Assembly (NCBI RefSeq): GCF_000407185.1 | Contig: NZ_KE136481.1 | Span: 1,712,136-1,776,135, forward strand | Length of the DNA: 64,000 nt | Direction of reading: 5' to 3' | Origin: Enterococcus malodoratus ATCC 43197 | GTDB taxonomy: Bacteria > Bacillota > Bacilli > Lactobacillales > Enterococcaceae | Shown here: positions 43,165 through 55,712 of the stretch, one piece after another | Numbering within the stretch: the stretch's first letter is position 1 | Layout of the letters: each line of letters starts with the position of its first letter | The notes under the pieces: model-generated | Databases searched by the model: none | The model's input: only the letters and a program-made list of their open reading frames with translations | What the model was told of the DNA's origin: nothing | Position numbers and translations under genes: made by a program

Positions 43165-43961
43165 TAACTGCGTAAAAAGATTAGTATAATTGTTGCAATC
43201 ACAAAAACGCCCAAAACCAATGTATCTCGTAACGCCCATTGCAGCTTGCGGTATTTGCTGCGGCCCTCACCACCACGGTAACCACGGGCCTCCATTGCAG
43301 TCGCTAGATCCTCAGCACGATTAAAGCTGCTGACAAACAACGGAATAAGCAAAGGAACGATTGCCTTAACCTTCTGAATCAAGTTCCCATCATTAAAATC
43401 AACTCCGCGTGCCCGTTGTGCGTTCATAATTTTTTCTGTTTCATCCATCAATGTTGGAACAAATCGTAAAGCAATAGACAGCATCAAAGCAATCTCATGA
43501 ACAGGCAAATGGAATCTTTTTAACGGATTCAATAAAGATTCGATCGCATCTGACATCGATAATGGCGGTGTCGTTAAAGTTAATAATGTCGACATGAAGA
43601 TGATTAAAACAAACCGACAGAAAATAAACAGACCATTTTGAATTCCGTAAGAAGAAAGGCTAAATACGCCCCATGACCAGTACAAAGTTCCCCCACGCGT
43701 AAACAACATCTGCAACGCTACCGTAAAGATGATCAACCAGATCAGCGGCCGAACCCCTCTTAAAAAGAAATTCAAATTTATCTTTGATAAAAACACTGCG
43801 AATAGTGTGAAAGCAGCTAAAAACAAATAACTCTGCCAGTTATTCGCCAAAAAAATAATCCCAATAAAATAAAAACTAGCAACCAATTTGGCGCGCGGAT
43901 CCAAGCGATGAATCAATGAATCCCCTGGGATATAACGACCGAAAATCAATTTATTCATCAT
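43164..43961 (-). CDS. ecfT: Energy-coupling factor transporter transmembrane protein EcfT
   Basis: EcfT is the shared membrane scaffold of ECF vitamin and metal transporters: it couples the two ATPases to interchangeable S components. It is 265 residues with about five or six helices. The two Ala-Arg-Gly coupling motifs are visible: AQRARGVDF and [12 protein letters not shown]. It begins [15 protein letters not shown] and overlaps the end of ecfA2 by 11 bases. No S component gene is present in the window, as expected for the shared group II module. Confidence 0.96.
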   Translation of the reverse strand: MMNKLIFGRYIPGDSLIHRLDPRAKLVASFYFIGIIFLANNWQSYLFLAAFTLFAVFLSKINLNFFLRGVRPLIWLIIFTVALQMLFTRGGTLYWSWGVFSLSSYGIQNGLFIFCRFVLIIFMSTLLTLTTPPLSMSDAIESLLNPLKRFHLPVHEIALMLSIALRFVPTLMDETEKIMNAQRARGVDFNDGNLIQKVKAIVPLLIPLFVSSFNRAEDLATAMEARGYRGGEGRSKYRKLQWALRDTLVLGVFVIATIILIFLRS

Positions 43962-44820
43962 GAGCAGGGCCTCCTGCGTGTTTGACGATCCAGTCCGCCA
44001 ATTCGTTTTCTGTTAACGGCAGTTCTTTAAATTCTGCTCCTCGTGCTTGCATTTTTTCGGCAAAAGCACTCGCCTGAGGCACGCCTAATTGTTTTTCTTT
44101 CAACCACGCAACGTTTTCAAAAACTGTTTGTGGATTCCCATGTTTTACGACAAGTCCATTTTCCAAGACATAGACATAGTCCGCAAAATTTGCAACATCA
44201 TCCATTAAATGAGTGACTAAGACGATCGTCATATTTTTTTCTTTGTGCAAGCGCAAAAACATTTCCATCATTTCTTTACGTCCAAGCGGATCTAACCCTG
44301 CCGTCGGCTCATCTAAGACCAAAACCTCTGGCTCCATAGCCAAGACACCAGCGATTGCTACACGACGCATTTGGCCTCCAGAGAGCTCGAATGGGGAACG
44401 TTCTAAATACTCTTCGTCCATTCCCACTAATTTTAAGTTTTCTTTTGCTAAAATACGTGCGTCCTCATCACTCACACCAAAATTCTTCGGTCCGAAAGCA
44501 ATATCTTTGGCCACAGTTTCCTCAAATAATTGAGCCTCAGGAAATTGAAAAACGATCCCAACCTTTTTGCGAACCGGTTTCAAATTTTTATTATCAGTCG
44601 TCGAAGTAATTGTTCGATCTCCAATTATGACTTTTCCATCGGTTGGTTTCAACAGAGCATTCAAGTGTTGCAGCAAAGTCGATTTTCCACTACCAGTATG
44701 CCCCACCAAAGCGGTATAAGAGCCTTCTTTAATGTTCAAATCGATATCATAAAGTGCACGTTGTTCAAAGGGAGTATTCGGTTGATAAACGTAGCTTACT
44801 TTTTCAAAACGGATGTCCAT
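43951..44820 (-). CDS. ecfA2: Energy-coupling factor ATPase EcfA2
   Basis: This 289-residue ABC ATPase has Walker [11 protein letters not shown], a Q loop [10 protein letters not shown], the signature [14 protein letters not shown] and Walker [13 protein letters not shown]. The GTG-free ATG start ([12 protein letters not shown]) lies within the end of ecfA1, a 25-base overlap. Together with EcfA1 and EcfT it forms the ECF energising module. The C-terminal extension after about residue 230 is normal for EcfA2. Confidence 0.96.
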   Translation of the reverse strand: MDIRFEKVSYVYQPNTPFEQRALYDIDLNIKEGSYTALVGHTGSGKSTLLQHLNALLKPTDGKVIIGDRTITSTTDNKNLKPVRKKVGIVFQFPEAQLFEETVAKDIAFGPKNFGVSDEDARILAKENLKLVGMDEEYLERSPFELSGGQMRRVAIAGVLAMEPEVLVLDEPTAGLDPLGRKEMMEMFLRLHKEKNMTIVLVTHLMDDVANFADYVYVLENGLVVKHGNPQTVFENVAWLKEKQLGVPQASAFAEKMQARGAEFKELPLTENELADWIVKHAGGPAHDE

Positions 44821-45632
44821 AACCAGTCCATCATCCCTTCTTCATCCAAATAATTCGTTGGTACTGTCACCCCACGAGCTTTCAACGCTGATTTCAATTT
44901 CTCAGGAAATGGTAAATCTAATCCTAAAGAAACCAATTCAGGTCCAGCAGAAAAAATTTCATCTGGCGTTCCTTCTTGATATAATTCTCCGTCTCTCATC
45001 ACCAATATTCGATTGGCACTTGCGGCCTCATCGATATCATGAGTGATCGAAATAACAGTCAGATCGCTTTCTTCTTTAATTTTGTGAATCGTCGCGATAA
45101 CATCATCACGACCCTCAGGATCTAACATGCTGGTTGCTTCATCCAAAATAATAATATCTGGACGCAAAGCGACTACACCCGCAATCGCCACCCGCTGCTT
45201 TTGCCCACCAGATAAGCGAGCTGGCTCACGAGTCGAAAAGTCTTGCATTTTTACTTTTTCCAATGCGTCTTGAACACGACGTTGCATCTCACTACGTTCG
45301 ATTCCTTGATTTTCTAAACCAAAGGCAACATCGTCTTCCACTGTTGCGCCGACAAATTGATTATCTGGATTTTGAAAGACCATCCCCACCATTCGGCGAA
45401 TGTCCCAGACAGATTCCTCTGATAATTCCATCCCACCAACGCTGACGGTTCCCTTTTGCGGTAAATGAAGTCCATTGATCGCTTTGGCTAAAGTAGATTT
45501 TCCAGATCCGTTATGCCCAACAATAGCGATCCATTCACCTTTGTTGATCGAAAAATTGACATCTTTCAAAGCCGGTGCGGCTTCTTCTTGATAGCTAAAT
45601 TCAATATGATTGATTTCAATAATTGGCTCCAT
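44796..45632 (-). CDS. ecfA1: Energy-coupling factor ATPase EcfA1
   Basis: This 278-residue ABC ATPase has Walker [11 protein letters not shown], the Q-loop region [12 protein letters not shown], the signature [13 protein letters not shown] and Walker [17 protein letters not shown]. The Q-loop motif is characteristic of EcfA subunits. It starts about 250 bases after the rplQ stop, beyond the L17 downstream element, and overlaps ecfA2. The ribosome binding site AGAGGTGGAAGGG is broad. The cluster rplQ-ecfA1-ecfA2-ecfT is conserved in Firmicutes. Confidence 0.96.
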   Translation of the reverse strand: MEPIIEINHIEFSYQEEAAPALKDVNFSINKGEWIAIVGHNGSGKSTLAKAINGLHLPQKGTVSVGGMELSEESVWDIRRMVGMVFQNPDNQFVGATVEDDVAFGLENQGIERSEMQRRVQDALEKVKMQDFSTREPARLSGGQKQRVAIAGVVALRPDIIILDEATSMLDPEGRDDVIATIHKIKEESDLTVISITHDIDEAASANRILVMRDGELYQEGTPDEIFSAGPELVSLGLDLPFPEKLKSALKARGVTVPTNYLDEEGMMDWLWTSVLKK

Positions 45633-45757
45633 GGTTACACCCTTCCACCTCTTTGCAAATCTGTTCTAAGCCTAGCAAAAAAGCCTCGTTTTATCAATCC
45701 TTGATACTCGATAAAATGCTTTTGTATACCGATCTGTCTTGACAGTATTTTTGGGTA

Positions 45758-45850
45758 TAAAAAAACACTTTATGATGAGTGCCGGCTTCCCAGACATTCT
45801 GGGAAGCGGCGCTGAGCTAGACTCGGAGAAAATCTCCAACATCATAACAC
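45758..45850 (-). ncRNA. L17 downstream element (L17DE) RNA
   Basis: On the minus strand, shortly after rplQ, a closing stem TTATGATG / CATCATAA encloses a small hairpin GGAGA / TCTCC and a large one, GCTTCCCAGA / TCTGGGAAGC, flanked by GAGT / ACTC; the whole is followed by AGTG and T7. This position and layout fit the L17 downstream element, a structured RNA described in 3' regions of rplQ in lactic acid bacteria, whose function is not established. The T run suggests that it also terminates the ribosomal protein transcript. Confidence 0.75.
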
Positions 45851-45885
45851 TCTAAAAGAATCATCTATAAAGTGAAGAGTGATTA

Positions 45886-46266
45886 TTATACAAGTTCTAT
45901 AACGACCATAGGGGCGTTGTCGCCACGACGAGGTTCAGTTTTTAAGATACGAGTGTATCCTCCTTGACGTTCAGCGTAACGAGGAGCAATGTCATTGAAT
46001 AATTTTTGTAATGCAGATTCAACAACGATTTCTTCGTTTTCTTCGCGAACTTCAGCTACTTCATTACGCACAAAGCTAGCAGCTTGGCGACGTGCATGAA
46101 GATCCCCGCGTTTTCCTAAAGTAATCATCTTTTCAGCAGTTGAACGAACTTCTTTCGCACGAGCTTCAGTCGTAACGATGCGTTCGTTGATAATTAAGTC
46201 AGTTGTTAAGTCACGCAACATCGCTTTACGTTGGCTAGATGTGCGTCCTAATTTACGATAACTCAC
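45886..46266 (-). CDS. rplQ: 50S ribosomal protein L17
   Basis: This 126-residue protein of the large subunit near the exit tunnel begins [20 protein letters not shown], with the conserved segment [20 protein letters not shown]. It closes the long ribosomal protein cluster after rpoA, and the L17DE RNA follows. AGGAGGGAAACC lies before the ATG. Length and content are normal. Confidence 0.98.
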   Translation of the reverse strand: MSYRKLGRTSSQRKAMLRDLTTDLIINERIVTTEARAKEVRSTAEKMITLGKRGDLHARRQAASFVRNEVAEVREENEEIVVESALQKLFNDIAPRYAERQGGYTRILKTEPRRGDNAPMVVIELV

Positions 46267-46293
46267 GTAGGTTTCCCTCCTTTGTCAACAATA

Positions 46294-47232
46294 TTAATCG
46301 TCTTTACGTAGTCCTAATCCTAGATCATGTAATTTAGCCTTCACTTCTTCAAGTGATTTACGACCCAAATTACGTACTTTGATCATTTCAGGTTCAGACT
46401 TATTCGTTAGTTCTTGAACCGTATTAATTCCAGCACGTTTCAAGCAATTGTACGAACGTACAGACAAGTCTAGTTCTTCGATGGTCATTTCTAACATTTT
46501 TTCTTTTTGCGTTTCTTCTTTTTCTACCATGATTTCAGCATTTTTCGCTTCATCAGTAAGATTAACAAAAATATCCAAATGTTCAGTTAAAATTTTCGCT
46601 GCAAGACTCAATGCTTCTTGAGCAATGATCGATCCGTCAGTCCAAATTTCCATCGTTAATTTATCGAAATCATCACGACGACCAACACGTGTGTTTTCAA
46701 CTTGATAGTTTACTTTACGTACAGGTGTATAGATAGAATCGACTGGAAGGACACCAATTGGCATATCTTCCTTTTTATTTTCGTCTGCTTGAACATAGCC
46801 TCGACCAGGTTTTACTGTTAAGCGAGCATGAAATGTTGCGCCTTCAGAAACAGTACAGATGTACATATCTTTATTCAAGATTTCAACGTCACTGTCAACG
46901 ATAATATCGCCGGCAGTTACCGTAGCTGGTCCAGTAATATCGATCTCAAGGGTTTTTTCTTCTTCGGCGAATAATTTCAACGCCAAACCTTTGATATTCA
47001 AGATGATTTGTACAACGTCTTCTCTTACACCTTTGATGGTTGAAAATTCGTGTAACACCCCATCGATTTGAATATTAGTAATGGCAGCGCCTGGTAAAGA
47101 AGAAAGTAGAATACGACGTAGAGAATTACCTAAAGTAGTTCCATAACCTCTTTCCAAAGGTTCAACAACGAACTTGCCATAATCTCTGTCTTCATCAATT
47201 TTTGTGATTCTTGGTTTTTCGAATTCAATCAT
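46294..47232 (-). CDS. rpoA: DNA-directed RNA polymerase subunit alpha
   Basis: The 312-residue alpha subunit initiates assembly of RNA polymerase and contacts upstream DNA and activators. The N-terminal domain ([26 protein letters not shown] is the start region, cited here in part) has [14 protein letters not shown]; after an acidic linker (about 230-245) the C-terminal domain has [20 protein letters not shown] and [13 protein letters not shown], the DNA- and activator-binding helices. It lies 80 bases after rpsK. The length is typical. Confidence 0.98.
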   Translation of the reverse strand: MIEFEKPRITKIDEDRDYGKFVVEPLERGYGTTLGNSLRRILLSSLPGAAITNIQIDGVLHEFSTIKGVREDVVQIILNIKGLALKLFAEEEKTLEIDITGPATVTAGDIIVDSDVEILNKDMYICTVSEGATFHARLTVKPGRGYVQADENKKEDMPIGVLPVDSIYTPVRKVNYQVENTRVGRRDDFDKLTMEIWTDGSIIAQEALSLAAKILTEHLDIFVNLTDEAKNAEIMVEKEETQKEKMLEMTIEELDLSVRSYNCLKRAGINTVQELTNKSEPEMIKVRNLGRKSLEEVKAKLHDLGLGLRKDD

Positions 47233-47311
47233 TCTTGTCTTTTACCCCTTTCAAAACGAAAAGTGTCTTGTTCAATGACGTTCCTGTAAAACTCATAGAG
47301 TTGGGCACTCA

Positions 47312-47701
47312 TTAAACACGACGGCGTTTTGGAGGGCGGCATCCATTATGAGGTACTGGAGTCACGTCACGAATTGCAGTTACTTCTAAACCAGTTGCTT
47401 GCAATGAACGAATCGCTGCTTCACGACCAGAACCAGGTCCTTTAACAGTTACTTCAACACTTTTCAATCCATGTTCCATTGCAGCTTTTGTTGCTGTTTC
47501 AGCAGCCATTTGAGCAGCGAAAGGTGTAGATTTTTTACTACCCTTGAAGCCTAATGAACCTGCAGATGACCATGCAACGGCATTACCGCTTGCATCAGTA
47601 ATCATGATGATTGTATTATTAAAAGTCGAATGAATATGAGCAATACCGGTTTCAATATTCTTCTTCACACGACGTTTACGATTAACTTTCTTTGCTACCA
47701 T
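47312..47701 (-). CDS. rpsK: 30S ribosomal protein S11
   Basis: This 129-residue protein of the platform of the small subunit has [30 protein letters not shown] and the C-terminal [25 protein letters not shown] lies before the ATG. It is 24 bases after rpsM. Normal length. Confidence 0.98.
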   Translation of the reverse strand: MVAKKVNRKRRVKKNIETGIAHIHSTFNNTIIMITDASGNAVAWSSAGSLGFKGSKKSTPFAAQMAAETATKAAMEHGLKSVEVTVKGPGSGREAAIRSLQATGLEVTAIRDVTPVPHNGCRPPKRRRV

Positions 47702-47725
47702 GAAGATTTATACCTCCTTCACTAA

Positions 47726-48091
47726 TTATTTTTTCTTGCCGGCAATAGCGCGAGCTGGGCCTTTACGAGTACGAGCATTGTTCTTAGTGTTTTGTCCACG
47801 TGTAGGCAAGCCACGACGATGACGGATTCCACGGTAAGAACCGATTTCCATCAAACGTTTGATGTTTAAGTTAGTTTCACGACGAAGATCGCCTTCAACT
47901 TTTAATTTATCAACTTCAGCACGAATAGCGTCAGTTTGTTCATTTGTTAAATCACGTACACGAACATCTTCTGAAACACCTGCATCGGCTAAAACTTGTT
48001 TCGCTGTAGTATTTCCAATACCGTAAATATAAGTAAGTGAAATTACCACGCGTTTATCACGAGGAATATCTACTCCTGCAATACGAGCCAT
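47726..48091 (-). CDS. rpsM: 30S ribosomal protein S13
   Basis: This 121-residue protein in the head of the small subunit contacts tRNA and the large subunit. Hallmarks are [15 protein letters not shown], the helix-turn [11 protein letters not shown] and the basic tail [18 protein letters not shown]. It sits 18 bases after rpmJ, in the standard alpha-operon order. Confidence 0.98.
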   Translation of the reverse strand: MARIAGVDIPRDKRVVISLTYIYGIGNTTAKQVLADAGVSEDVRVRDLTNEQTDAIRAEVDKLKVEGDLRRETNLNIKRLMEIGSYRGIRHRRGLPTRGQNTKNNARTRKGPARAIAGKKK

Positions 48092-48109
48092 ACTTAATTA
48101 CACCTCCAA

Positions 48110-48226
48110 TTATCCTTGACGTTGTTTATGTTTTGGGTTTGCTGGGCAAATCACCATAACACGTCCATTACGACGAATTACTTTACAATGTTCACACATT
48201 GGTTTTACTGATGGTCTTACTTTCAT
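48110..48226 (-). CDS. rpmJ: 50S ribosomal protein L36
   Basis: This 38-residue protein has sequence parts [17 protein letters not shown] and [14 protein letters not shown]. The zinc ligands of the C+ form are present: Cys11, Cys14, Cys27 and His33. GGAGG precedes the ATG at 48226. It lies between infA and rpsM, as in nearly all Firmicutes. Confidence 0.97.
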   Translation of the reverse strand: MKVRPSVKPMCEHCKVIRRNGRVMVICPANPKHKQRQG

Positions 48227-48259
48227 GATTATACCTCCTGAAGTTTTACGGAGTACAAC

Positions 48260-48478
48260 TTACTTAAAGCGATAGGTAATGCGACCACGGCTCAAATCGT
48301 ATGGAGAAAGTTCAACAGTAACCTTATCTCCAGGTAAAATTCTGATGTAATACATCCGGATTTTACCAGATACGTGTGCAAGAACTTCGTGTCCGTTTTC
48401 CAATTCGACTTTAAACATTGCATTCGGCAAAGTTTCGACGACTGTTCCTTCGATTTCAATCATATCTTCTTTTGCCAC
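48260..48478 (-). CDS. infA: Translation initiation factor IF-1
   Basis: This 72-residue OB-fold protein blocks the ribosomal A site during initiation. The GTG at 48478 lies nine bases after AAGGAGG and gives the canonical [13 protein letters not shown] start and exact family length; an earlier in-frame start at 48514 would add 12 unusual residues. [16 protein letters not shown] and the final RGRITYRFK are typical. An internal promoter precedes it (48593-48621), so infA to rplQ can be expressed independently. Confidence 0.97.
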   Translation of the reverse strand: MAKEDMIEIEGTVVETLPNAMFKVELENGHEVLAHVSGKIRMYYIRILPGDKVTVELSPYDLSRGRITYRFK

Positions 48479-48561
48479 GCAGAGTACCTCCTTGTAGTTG
48501 TTTCGCATTTTCACACGATAAAATGGCGGAAACTGCAGTTCCCACCCTAATTCTAAAGTTA

Positions 48562-48581
48562 ACTTCTAAATAACTAGAAGT
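48562..48581 (-). promoter_or_regulatory. Leader hairpin of infA
   Basis: ACTTCTA / TAGAAGT, 7 bp with a six-base loop, lies about 5-25 bases after the predicted transcript start and has no T run. It may protect the mRNA 5' end or be a regulatory site. Confidence 0.4.
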
Positions 48582-48592
48582 CAGACTGACAA

Positions 48593-48621
48593 ATTCTATC
48601 ATAAAACATCGAACTTGGCAA
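48593..48621 (-). promoter_or_regulatory. Internal promoter before infA
   Basis: TTGCCA (48616-48621), a 17-base spacer and TAGAAT (48593-48598) with a TGn extension. It is inside the ribosomal protein cluster, between adk and infA, with about 115 bases of leader. Confidence 0.8.
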
Positions 48622-48651
48622 GATAAACTGCATCTCAAGTCGGTAGGCAAA

Positions 48652-50662
<2,011 letters not shown>

Positions 50663-50663
<1 letters not shown>

Positions 50664-51103
50664 TAAATCACCTCGATTGAACCACCAGCAGCTTCAATTG
50701 TTTCTTGAGCATGTTTAGAGAATTTTGCTGCTTTAACGGTTAGTTTCTTGTCTAATGATCCGTTTCCTAAAACTTTGATTCCAGCTTTTTCGTTTTTCAC
50801 GATTCCAGCTTCAACTAGAGCAACAGGTGTTACTTCAGTTCCATCTTCAAAACGATTTAAGACATCTAAATTGATTACAGCATATTCTTTACGATTCACG
50901 TTAGTAAATCCGCGTTTTGGTAAACGACGGAATAAAGGAGTTTGACCACCTTCAAAACCTAAACGTACACCGCCGCCTGAACGAGCCTTTTGACCTTTTT
51001 GACCACGTCCAGATGTTTTTCCGTTACCTGATGAAGTACCACGTCCAACGCGGTTGCGAACTTTACGTGAACCTTCGGCAGGTTGTAATTCATGAAGTTT
51101 CAT
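50663..51103 (-). CDS. rplO: 50S ribosomal protein L15
   Basis: The 146-residue protein starts [18 protein letters not shown] at 51103. The in-frame GTG at 51115 falls within the AGGAGG site, so the ATG is the real start. The N-terminal half has the long glycine-rich extension [19 protein letters not shown] that reaches into the 23S rRNA core. It overlaps secY by one base. Confidence 0.97.
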
Positions 51104-51143
51104 TATATTGGGCACCTCCTTAGATTTTAATCATCATTGGTTT

Positions 51144-51323
51144 TTAAACTTCTTCTACGTCCACTAAATGAGACACTGTGTTAACCATACCTTTGATTGC
51201 ATCATTAGCAGGTTTAACAACTGTGCTGTTCATTTTCTTTAGACCCAACGCTTTAACAGTATCGCGTTGGTTTTGAGGACGTCCGATAATACTGCGTGTT
51301 AAAGTAATTTTCAATTCAGCCAT
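51144..51323 (-). CDS. rpmD: 50S ribosomal protein L30
   Basis: This 59-residue protein begins [16 protein letters not shown] and contains [14 protein letters not shown] and the end [24 protein letters not shown] lies just before the ATG at 51323. It sits between rpsE and rplO, the standard position. Confidence 0.97.
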   Translation of the reverse strand: MAELKITLTRSIIGRPQNQRDTVKALGLKKMNSTVVKPANDAIKGMVNTVSHLVDVEEV

Positions 51324-51337
51324 TTCATTCGTCCTCC

Positions 51338-51838
51338 TTAATTAGCTAAGTTTTCAACAGAAATGCCGCGTAATTGCGCCACGTCTTCTGCTTTTTTCAA
51401 TTGAGTTAACCCTTCAACAGTTGCGCGAACAACGTTGATTGGTGTATTTGAACCTAAAGATTTAGAAGTCACATCAGCAACGCCAGCTAATTCCAAGACG
51501 GCACGAACTGGTCCACCAGCAGCAACCCCAGCCCCTTCAACGGCAGGTTTCATTAAAATACGTCCGCCGCCGAATACACCAATAACTTCGTGAGGAAGCG
51601 TAGTTCCTACCATTGGTACTTCGACTAGATTTTTCTTAGCATCTTCGATTGCTTTACGAATTGCTTCAGGTACTTCTTGTGCTTTACCAGTACCAAAGCC
51701 TACGTGTCCGTTCTTGTCACCGACAACGACTAATGCTGCGAAACGTAGACGACGTCCACCTTTAACAACTTTAGTAACACGGTTGATCGCAACAACGCGG
51801 TCTTCTAATTCCAAATGTTTTGGATCGATATAAACCAT
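51338..51838 (-). CDS. rpsE: 30S ribosomal protein S5
   Basis: This 166-residue protein, important for decoding accuracy, has an N-terminal double-stranded RNA-binding fold with [20 protein letters not shown] and [20 protein letters not shown], then [19 protein letters not shown]. The loop associated with spectinomycin resistance is present without visible deletion (VVKGGRR). It follows rplR by 20 bases. Confidence 0.98.
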   Translation of the reverse strand: MVYIDPKHLELEDRVVAINRVTKVVKGGRRLRFAALVVVGDKNGHVGFGTGKAQEVPEAIRKAIEDAKKNLVEVPMVGTTLPHEVIGVFGGGRILMKPAVEGAGVAAGGPVRAVLELAGVADVTSKSLGSNTPINVVRATVEGLTQLKKAEDVAQLRGISVENLAN

Positions 51839-51858
51839 GAATGGTGTTCCTCCTTCTC

Positions 51859-52215
51859 CTAAAATTCTAGTCCATTTTCGCGTGCAGCTTCAGCTAAAGT
51901 TGCTACGCGGCCATGGTAAAGGTATCCACCACGGTCAAAGACTACTTTCTTAATACCTTTTTCTGATGCACGTTCTGCGATTAGTTTCCCAACAGCTTGT
52001 GCTTGTTCAGTTTTTGTTCCACCTGAAATTTCTTTATCCAAGGCAGAGGCACTTGCTAGCGTCACACCCGCTACGTCATCAATTACTTGCGCGTAGATGT
52101 TTTTGTTAGAACGGAAAACGTTCAAGCGTGGGCACTCAGCAGTACCAGAGATTTTGTTACGTACACGCATATGGCGCTTTTGGCGTGTTTTGTTTTTATC
52201 TGGTTTTGTAATCAC
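51859..52215 (-). CDS. rplR: 50S ribosomal protein L18
   Basis: This 118-residue protein binds 5S rRNA. The GTG at 52215 follows GAGGTG at seven bases; the upstream in-frame GTG at 52224 is part of that ribosome binding site. Conserved parts include [21 protein letters not shown], cited in full length below the limit, and the C-terminal [19 protein letters not shown]. Confidence 0.96.
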   Translation of the reverse strand: MITKPDKNKTRQKRHMRVRNKISGTAECPRLNVFRSNKNIYAQVIDDVAGVTLASASALDKEISGGTKTEQAQAVGKLIAERASEKGIKKVVFDRGGYLYHGRVATLAEAARENGLEF

Positions 52216-52267
52216 AATTGTCACCTCTATATTTAAGCTGGCCTAAGCCGCATGTAGGTTCGACCTA

Positions 52268-52804
52268 CTATTTACCAGTTTTACCTTCTTTACGACGTAC
52301 ATATTCGCCAACATAACGAATACCTTTGCCTTTATAAGGTTCTGGAGGACGAGTACCGCGGATTTTCGCAGCTAATTCGCCAACTACTTCTTTGTTTGAT
52401 CCTTTAACCACTACTTGAGTGTTTGCAGGAACTTCGATTGTAACGCCTTCTGGAGCTACGATCTCAACTGGATGTGAGTAACCAACGTTCAATACAAGTT
52501 TTGAACCTTGTAATTGAGCACGGTACCCAACCCCGATTAATTCTAATGCTTTTTGGAACCCTTCAGAAACACCAACAACCATGTTATTGAAGTTTGCACG
52601 AGTTGTTCCGTGAATTGTTTTCATCTCTTTGCTGTCGTTTGGACGAGTGAATGTTACTTCGTTCCCTTCGATATTCATTGCGATATCAGAAGAGAAAGTA
52701 CGAGTTAATTCACCTTTAGGTCCTTTAACAGTAACGTCGTTTCCGCTTTGAGTTACTTCAACTCCTGCAGGTAAAACGACTACTTTATTACCAATACGGC
52801 TCAC
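52268..52804 (-). CDS. rplF: 50S ribosomal protein L6
   Basis: This 178-residue two-domain protein lies near the factor-binding site. [17 protein letters not shown] opens domain 1; domain 2 ends with the signature [16 protein letters not shown] and a basic tail [16 protein letters not shown] is before the ATG. Normal length and position. Confidence 0.98.
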   Translation of the reverse strand: MSRIGNKVVVLPAGVEVTQSGNDVTVKGPKGELTRTFSSDIAMNIEGNEVTFTRPNDSKEMKTIHGTTRANFNNMVVGVSEGFQKALELIGVGYRAQLQGSKLVLNVGYSHPVEIVAPEGVTIEVPANTQVVVKGSNKEVVGELAAKIRGTRPPEPYKGKGIRYVGEYVRRKEGKTGK

Positions 52805-52835
52805 TTAAAGACACCTCCTCATGGATTGTTTGATC

Positions 52836-53234
52836 TTACCAAACGTAAGCTAGCACTTCGCCGCCGACGTTTTTACCTCTTGCTTCTTTATCGGTTACTA
52901 AACCTTCAGAAGTAGAAATGATTGCGATACCTAAACCGTTTAATACTTTTGGTACTTCGTCAGCTTTGACATAAGCACGCAAGCCTGGTTTAGAAATACG
53001 TTTTAAGTTTGTGATAACACGTTCGTCATTTTTACCGTATTTAAGAAAAACACGGATCATGCCTTGTTTGTCATCTTCGATATATTCAACATCACGTACG
53101 AAACCTTCACGTTTAAGGATTTCGGCGATATCACGTTTGATTTTTGAAGCAGGTACTTCTAACGAATCGTGTTTTACCATGTTGGCATTACGAATGCGTG
53201 TTAGAAAATCTGCAATTGGATCTGTCATGACCAT
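52836..53234 (-). CDS. rpsH: 30S ribosomal protein S8
   Basis: The 132-residue primary 16S rRNA-binding protein begins [19 protein letters not shown]. The C-terminal signature [15 protein letters not shown] is present, with GGEVLAYVW at the end. Either the ATG at 53234 or the one two codons later could start it; I keep the first for its better distance from AGGAGG. In E. coli S8 represses the spc operon; whether that holds here cannot be told. Confidence 0.97.
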   Translation of the reverse strand: MVMTDPIADFLTRIRNANMVKHDSLEVPASKIKRDIAEILKREGFVRDVEYIEDDKQGMIRVFLKYGKNDERVITNLKRISKPGLRAYVKADEVPKVLNGLGIAIISTSEGLVTDKEARGKNVGGEVLAYVW

Positions 53235-53266
53235 TGAACTGTTTACCTCCTTTATGCGAGTTTGTT

Positions 53267-53452
53267 TTACCAGCTAGCTTTCTTCACGCCGGGAATTTGA
53301 CCTTTGTAGGCAAGTTCGCGGAAGCAAATACGGCAAAGATGAAATTTACGATAAACTGAATGTGGACGTCCGCAACGTTCGCAGCGAGTGTACTCTTGCG
53401 TTGAATGTTTTGCAGGGCGTTTGTTTTTAGCAATCATTGATTTTTTAGCCAA
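53267..53452 (-). CDS. rpsN: 30S ribosomal protein S14, type Z (zinc form)
   Basis: This 61-residue short S14 carries four zinc ligands in [12 protein letters not shown] and [11 protein letters not shown] (two CxxC pairs). This is the essential zinc-containing form; a longer zinc-independent paralogue, usual in Firmicutes, would be elsewhere. It lies between rplE and rpsH with AAGGAGG upstream. Confidence 0.98.
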   Translation of the reverse strand: MAKKSMIAKNKRPAKHSTQEYTRCERCGRPHSVYRKFHLCRICFRELAYKGQIPGVKKASW

Positions 53453-53469
53453 TTTTTTCGCCTCCTTGA

Positions 53470-54009
53470 TTATTTTTGGAATGGCATTCCAAGTTGTGTT
53501 AATAATTCGCGTGATTCTTCGTCGGTTTTAGCAGTTGTTACAACAACGATATCCATACCACGGACTTTATCAACTAAATCATAATCTACTTCAGGGAAGA
53601 TCAATTGTTCTTTAACACCTAAAGTAAAGTTACCACGGCCATCAAAGGATTTTTTGCTTACTCCATGGAAGTCACGTACACGTGGAAGTGATACAGACAC
53701 TAATTTGTCTAAGAATTCATACATTCTTTCTCCACGTAGTGTTACTTTCGCACCGATTGGCATTCCTTCACGCAAACGGAATCCAGCGATTGATTTTTTA
53801 GCTTTAGTGATAATTGGTTTTTGACCAGAAATTAACGCTAATTCTTCAACAGCTTTATCTAAGTTTTTTGCATTTGATACCGCATCACCAACACCCATGT
53901 TGATGACAATCTTTTCAACTTTAGGAACTTCCATAACTGAATCATAATTGAATTTTTCCATCAAAGATGGTGTAATTTCACTTACAAATTTTTCTTTTAG
54001 GCGGTTCAT
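53470..54009 (-). CDS. rplE: 50S ribosomal protein L5
   Basis: This 179-residue protein of the central protuberance binds 5S rRNA. Typical segments are [37 protein letters not shown] (20 residues) and [25 protein letters not shown] precedes the ATG. Standard position after rplX. Confidence 0.98.
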   Translation of the reverse strand: MNRLKEKFVSEITPSLMEKFNYDSVMEVPKVEKIVINMGVGDAVSNAKNLDKAVEELALISGQKPIITKAKKSIAGFRLREGMPIGAKVTLRGERMYEFLDKLVSVSLPRVRDFHGVSKKSFDGRGNFTLGVKEQLIFPEVDYDLVDKVRGMDIVVVTTAKTDEESRELLTQLGMPFQK

Positions 54010-54035
54010 CTATAAGATCCTCCTTCCTTGTTTAA

Positions 54036-54347
54036 TTATTTATCTAAAGTTTCGCCGGTTTTCTTAGAAACACGGACTTTTTTGCCGTCAACCACTTTAT
54101 AGCCAACGCGTGTCGCTTCTCCGTTTGAAGGGTCGATCACCATAACATTAGAAGCATGAATTGGTGCTTCTACCTCAACGATTCCGCCTTGAGGGGCTTC
54201 TTGAGAGGCCTTTTTATGTTTTTTAACGACATTGATGCCTTCAACAACGACTTTATCTTGTTTAGGAAGGGCTTCTAATACAACGCCTTCTTTATTTCTG
54301 TCTTTACCAGAGATAACTTTTACTTTATCGCCTTTTTTAACGAACAT
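54036..54347 (-). CDS. rplX: 50S ribosomal protein L24
   Basis: This 103-residue assembly-initiating protein has a KOW motif near the start ([20 protein letters not shown]) and [19 protein letters not shown] in the middle. It lies 35 bases after rplN. Normal length. Confidence 0.98.
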   Translation of the reverse strand: MFVKKGDKVKVISGKDRNKEGVVLEALPKQDKVVVEGINVVKKHKKASQEAPQGGIVEVEAPIHASNVMVIDPSNGEATRVGYKVVDGKKVRVSKKTGETLDK

Positions 54348-54382
54348 TACTGTTGCGCACCTCCTTTGGTTGAATCTTTCGA

Positions 54383-54766
<384 letters not shown>

Positions 54767-54806
54767 TCAGATTTAAAAAACATCTATATAGGAAAATCTC
54801 GTGTGA

Positions 54807-55073
54807 TTAGATAATCACTGCTTTTTCAACAATTTCAACCAGACGGAAACGTTTGGTAGCTGATAATGGACGAGTTTCCATGATTTTCACGATATCGCCA
54901 ATTTTTGCTTCATTGTTTTCATCGTGAGCTTTGTATTTTTTAGAATACTTCATACGCTTACCGTAGATTGGATGGTTCTTCTTGGTCTCAACGACAACAG
55001 TGATCGTTTTGTCCATTTTGTCAGATACCACGCGTCCTTGATAAACTTTACGTTGATTTCTTTCTTCAGTCAT
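54807..55073 (-). CDS. rpsQ: 30S ribosomal protein S17
   Basis: This 88-residue OB-fold 16S rRNA-binding protein has [20 protein letters not shown] and the signature [20 protein letters not shown] (20 residues). It lies 21 bases after rpmC. Normal length and position. Confidence 0.98.
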   Translation of the reverse strand: MTEERNQRKVYQGRVVSDKMDKTITVVVETKKNHPIYGKRMKYSKKYKAHDENNEAKIGDIVKIMETRPLSATKRFRLVEIVEKAVII

Positions 55074-55094
55074 ACTGGAAATGGCCTCCTTCCA

Positions 55095-55286
55095 CTATTT
55101 GTCAGCTTGCTCGTGCAACACAGTTTTAATGCGTGCAATCGATTTACGTACTTCTTTAATACGTGCAGTGTTTTCTAATTGACCTGTTGCTAATTGAAAT
55201 CTAAGATTGAACAATTCTTCTTTTAATTGTTTTTCTTGATCTAGCATTTCGGCAGTGGTTAATTCTCTGATATCTTTAACCTTCAT
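55095..55286 (-). CDS. rpmC: 50S ribosomal protein L29
   Basis: This 63-residue two-helix protein near the tunnel exit begins [18 protein letters not shown] and contains [19 protein letters not shown]. The ATG at 55286 lies in the end of rplP, an 11-base overlap, behind GGTGGTG; a GTG four codons earlier is the only alternative. Confidence 0.97.
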   Translation of the reverse strand: MKVKDIRELTTAEMLDQEKQLKEELFNLRFQLATGQLENTARIKEVRKSIARIKTVLHEQADK

Positions 55287-55710
55287 TCGATTCACCACCC
55301 ATTTCCTCGCGTTTTACGATCTTAGTCTTCATTGGTAATTTGTGAGAGGCAAGACGTAATGCTTCACGCGCAACTTCTTCAGGAACGCCGGCGATTTCAA
55401 ACATAATCTTACCGCGTTTAACTGGTGAAACCCAGCCTTCAGGAGCCCCTTTACCTTTACCCATACGTACGCCGATGGCTTTTGATGTATATGATTTATG
55501 AGGGAAAATCTTAATCCATACTTTCCCACCACGTTTCATGTAACGAGTCATAGCGATACGTGATGCTTCGATTTGGCGGTTAGTGATCCAGTGTGATTCA
55601 ACAGCTTGTAAGCCGAATTCACCAAATGCGATTTCTTTACCACCTTTAGCTTCTCCACGCATTTTACCGCGGAATTCACGACGGTGTTTTACACGTTTAG
55701 GTACTAACAT
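55276..55710 (-). CDS. rplP: 50S ribosomal protein L16
   Basis: This 144-residue protein near the A-site tRNA elbow begins [20 protein letters not shown]. Signatures include [20 protein letters not shown] (20 residues) and [20 protein letters not shown]. It lies two bases after rpsC and overlaps rpmC. Normal length. Confidence 0.98.
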   Translation of the reverse strand: MLVPKRVKHRREFRGKMRGEAKGGKEIAFGEFGLQAVESHWITNRQIEASRIAMTRYMKRGGKVWIKIFPHKSYTSKAIGVRMGKGKGAPEGWVSPVKRGKIMFEIAGVPEEVAREALRLASHKLPMKTKIVKREEMGGESNEG

Positions 55711-55712
55711 GA

